Below, piece by piece: positions 6,131-6,396 of a DNA stretch of 6,396 bases. Origin of the DNA: Bacillota bacterium (GTDB taxonomy: Bacteria; Bacillota; Clostridia; Saccharofermentanales; UBA5734); NCBI GenBank assembly GCA_023438965.1, contig JAEXPB010000045.1, positions 1-6,396 on the forward strand, written 5' to 3'. Below the pieces are notes generated by a model, which ran no database searches, was not told the origin of the DNA, and saw only the letters and a list, made by a program, of their open reading frames with translations. Numbering within the stretch: position 1 is the first letter of the stretch; each line of letters starts with the position of its first letter. The position numbers were made by a program, and so were the translations under genes.

Positions 6131-6396
6131 ACAGGAAAAGGGCCTCCTGGTACTTGTCGACGCCGAAGGCTTTAATCAAGTCGGCGGCATCTTTGCCAAG
6201 CAGGAAATTGATCCAGGCCTGGGCGCCCTTGTTGTTGACGCCGGGATTCTTGGCCGGGCTGACCGCGATAACCGAATAGGTGTTCTTCAGGTCGTCCGAT
6301 TCGTTGATCAGGATCTTCAGGCCGGTCTGCTCCTTGGTGGCCAGATAGGTTGCTTTGTCGGTCAGGATGTAGGCCTTGAGCTCGCCGGCCATGGTC
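6120..6396 (-). CDS. tupA: Tungstate-binding protein TupA, C-terminal part (5' end off the window)
   Basis: TupA is the extracytoplasmic solute-binding protein that captures tungstate and delivers it to TupB. Only the last 92 or so residues are present; the frame is open through base 6396, so the signal peptide and most of the ligand pocket are missing. The visible part has the TupA-family tail: ELKAYILTDKATYLATK, then YSVIAVSPAKNPGVNNKGAQAWINFLLG, then a closing segment with FGVDKYQEALF. The methionine at 6392 is internal, not the start. The TGA stop at 6122-6120 lies inside tupB, an 11-base overlap. The operon promoter and any leader or riboswitch should lie upstream of this gene, outside the window. 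Resemblance is to TupA rather than ModA or WtpA, supported by the TupB-type permease next door. Confidence 0.88.
   Translation of the reverse strand, partial: TMAGELKAYILTDKATYLATKEQTGLKILINESDDLKNTYSVIAVSPAKNPGVNNKGAQAWINFLLGKDAADLIKAFGVDKYQEALFLYDK

Noticed and set aside
1..6396. Many recurring GCCGGC and CCGGCC words throughout the window
   Set aside because: They follow from frequent Ala, Gly, Pro and Arg codons in a GC-rich genome. I saw no regular spacing or larger repeat unit that would suggest a CRISPR array or dispersed element.
4717..6396. Molybdate importer ModABC instead of TupABC
   Set aside because: The permease signature around residues 162-180 and the binding-protein tail match the Tup family. 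Molybdate transport cannot be excluded, but family membership favours Tup.

Overview
This window is a single gene block read entirely from the minus strand. It carries a tungstate-type ABC importer followed by molybdenum/tungsten-pterin cofactor genes. In transcription order (right to left) the genes are tupA (3' part only), tupB, tupC, moeA, a MoeA/periplasmic-binding-protein-like fusion gene, moaA and moaC (its 3' end runs off the left edge). Every junction is tight: overlaps of 11, 8 and 4 bases, or gaps of 16, 15 and 9 bases. No intergenic space could hold an internal promoter or a rho-independent terminator. The seven genes therefore look like one operon whose promoter lies beyond the right edge.

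Organism: the DNA is GC-rich (roughly 60-65% by eye), and nearly every gene has a strong AGGAGG-like Shine-Dalgarno sequence. The gene set (TupABC, tandem MoeA plus MoeA-PBP, MoaA, MoaC) fits an anaerobic Firmicute (Clostridia or Negativicutes type) that makes molybdo- or tungsto-enzymes such as formate dehydrogenase or aldehyde oxidoreductase. This is inference from gene content; no taxonomic marker is present.

Layout: 6396-6120 is the C-terminal end of the extracellular tungstate-binding protein. 6130-5438 is the permease and 5445-4717 the ATPase. 4700-3438 is a standard MoeA. 3422-1494 is a second MoeA carrying an extra C-terminal solute-binding-like domain and no signal peptide. 1497-544 is the radical SAM GTP 3',8-cyclase MoaA. 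534-1 is cyclic pyranopterin monophosphate synthase MoaC, lacking only its extreme C-terminus.

How the genes fit together: TupABC would bring tungstate (or molybdate) into the cell. MoaA and MoaC convert GTP to cyclic pyranopterin monophosphate. The MoeA proteins insert the metal into adenylylated molybdopterin at the end of the pathway. MoaD, MoaE, MoeB and Mog/MoaB are not in the window. The most interesting points are the two non-equivalent MoeA proteins placed directly behind a tungstate importer, one bearing a cytoplasmic oxyanion-binding-like domain, and a very stable predicted mRNA hairpin inside tupB. These families are all known; I see no wholly new system here.
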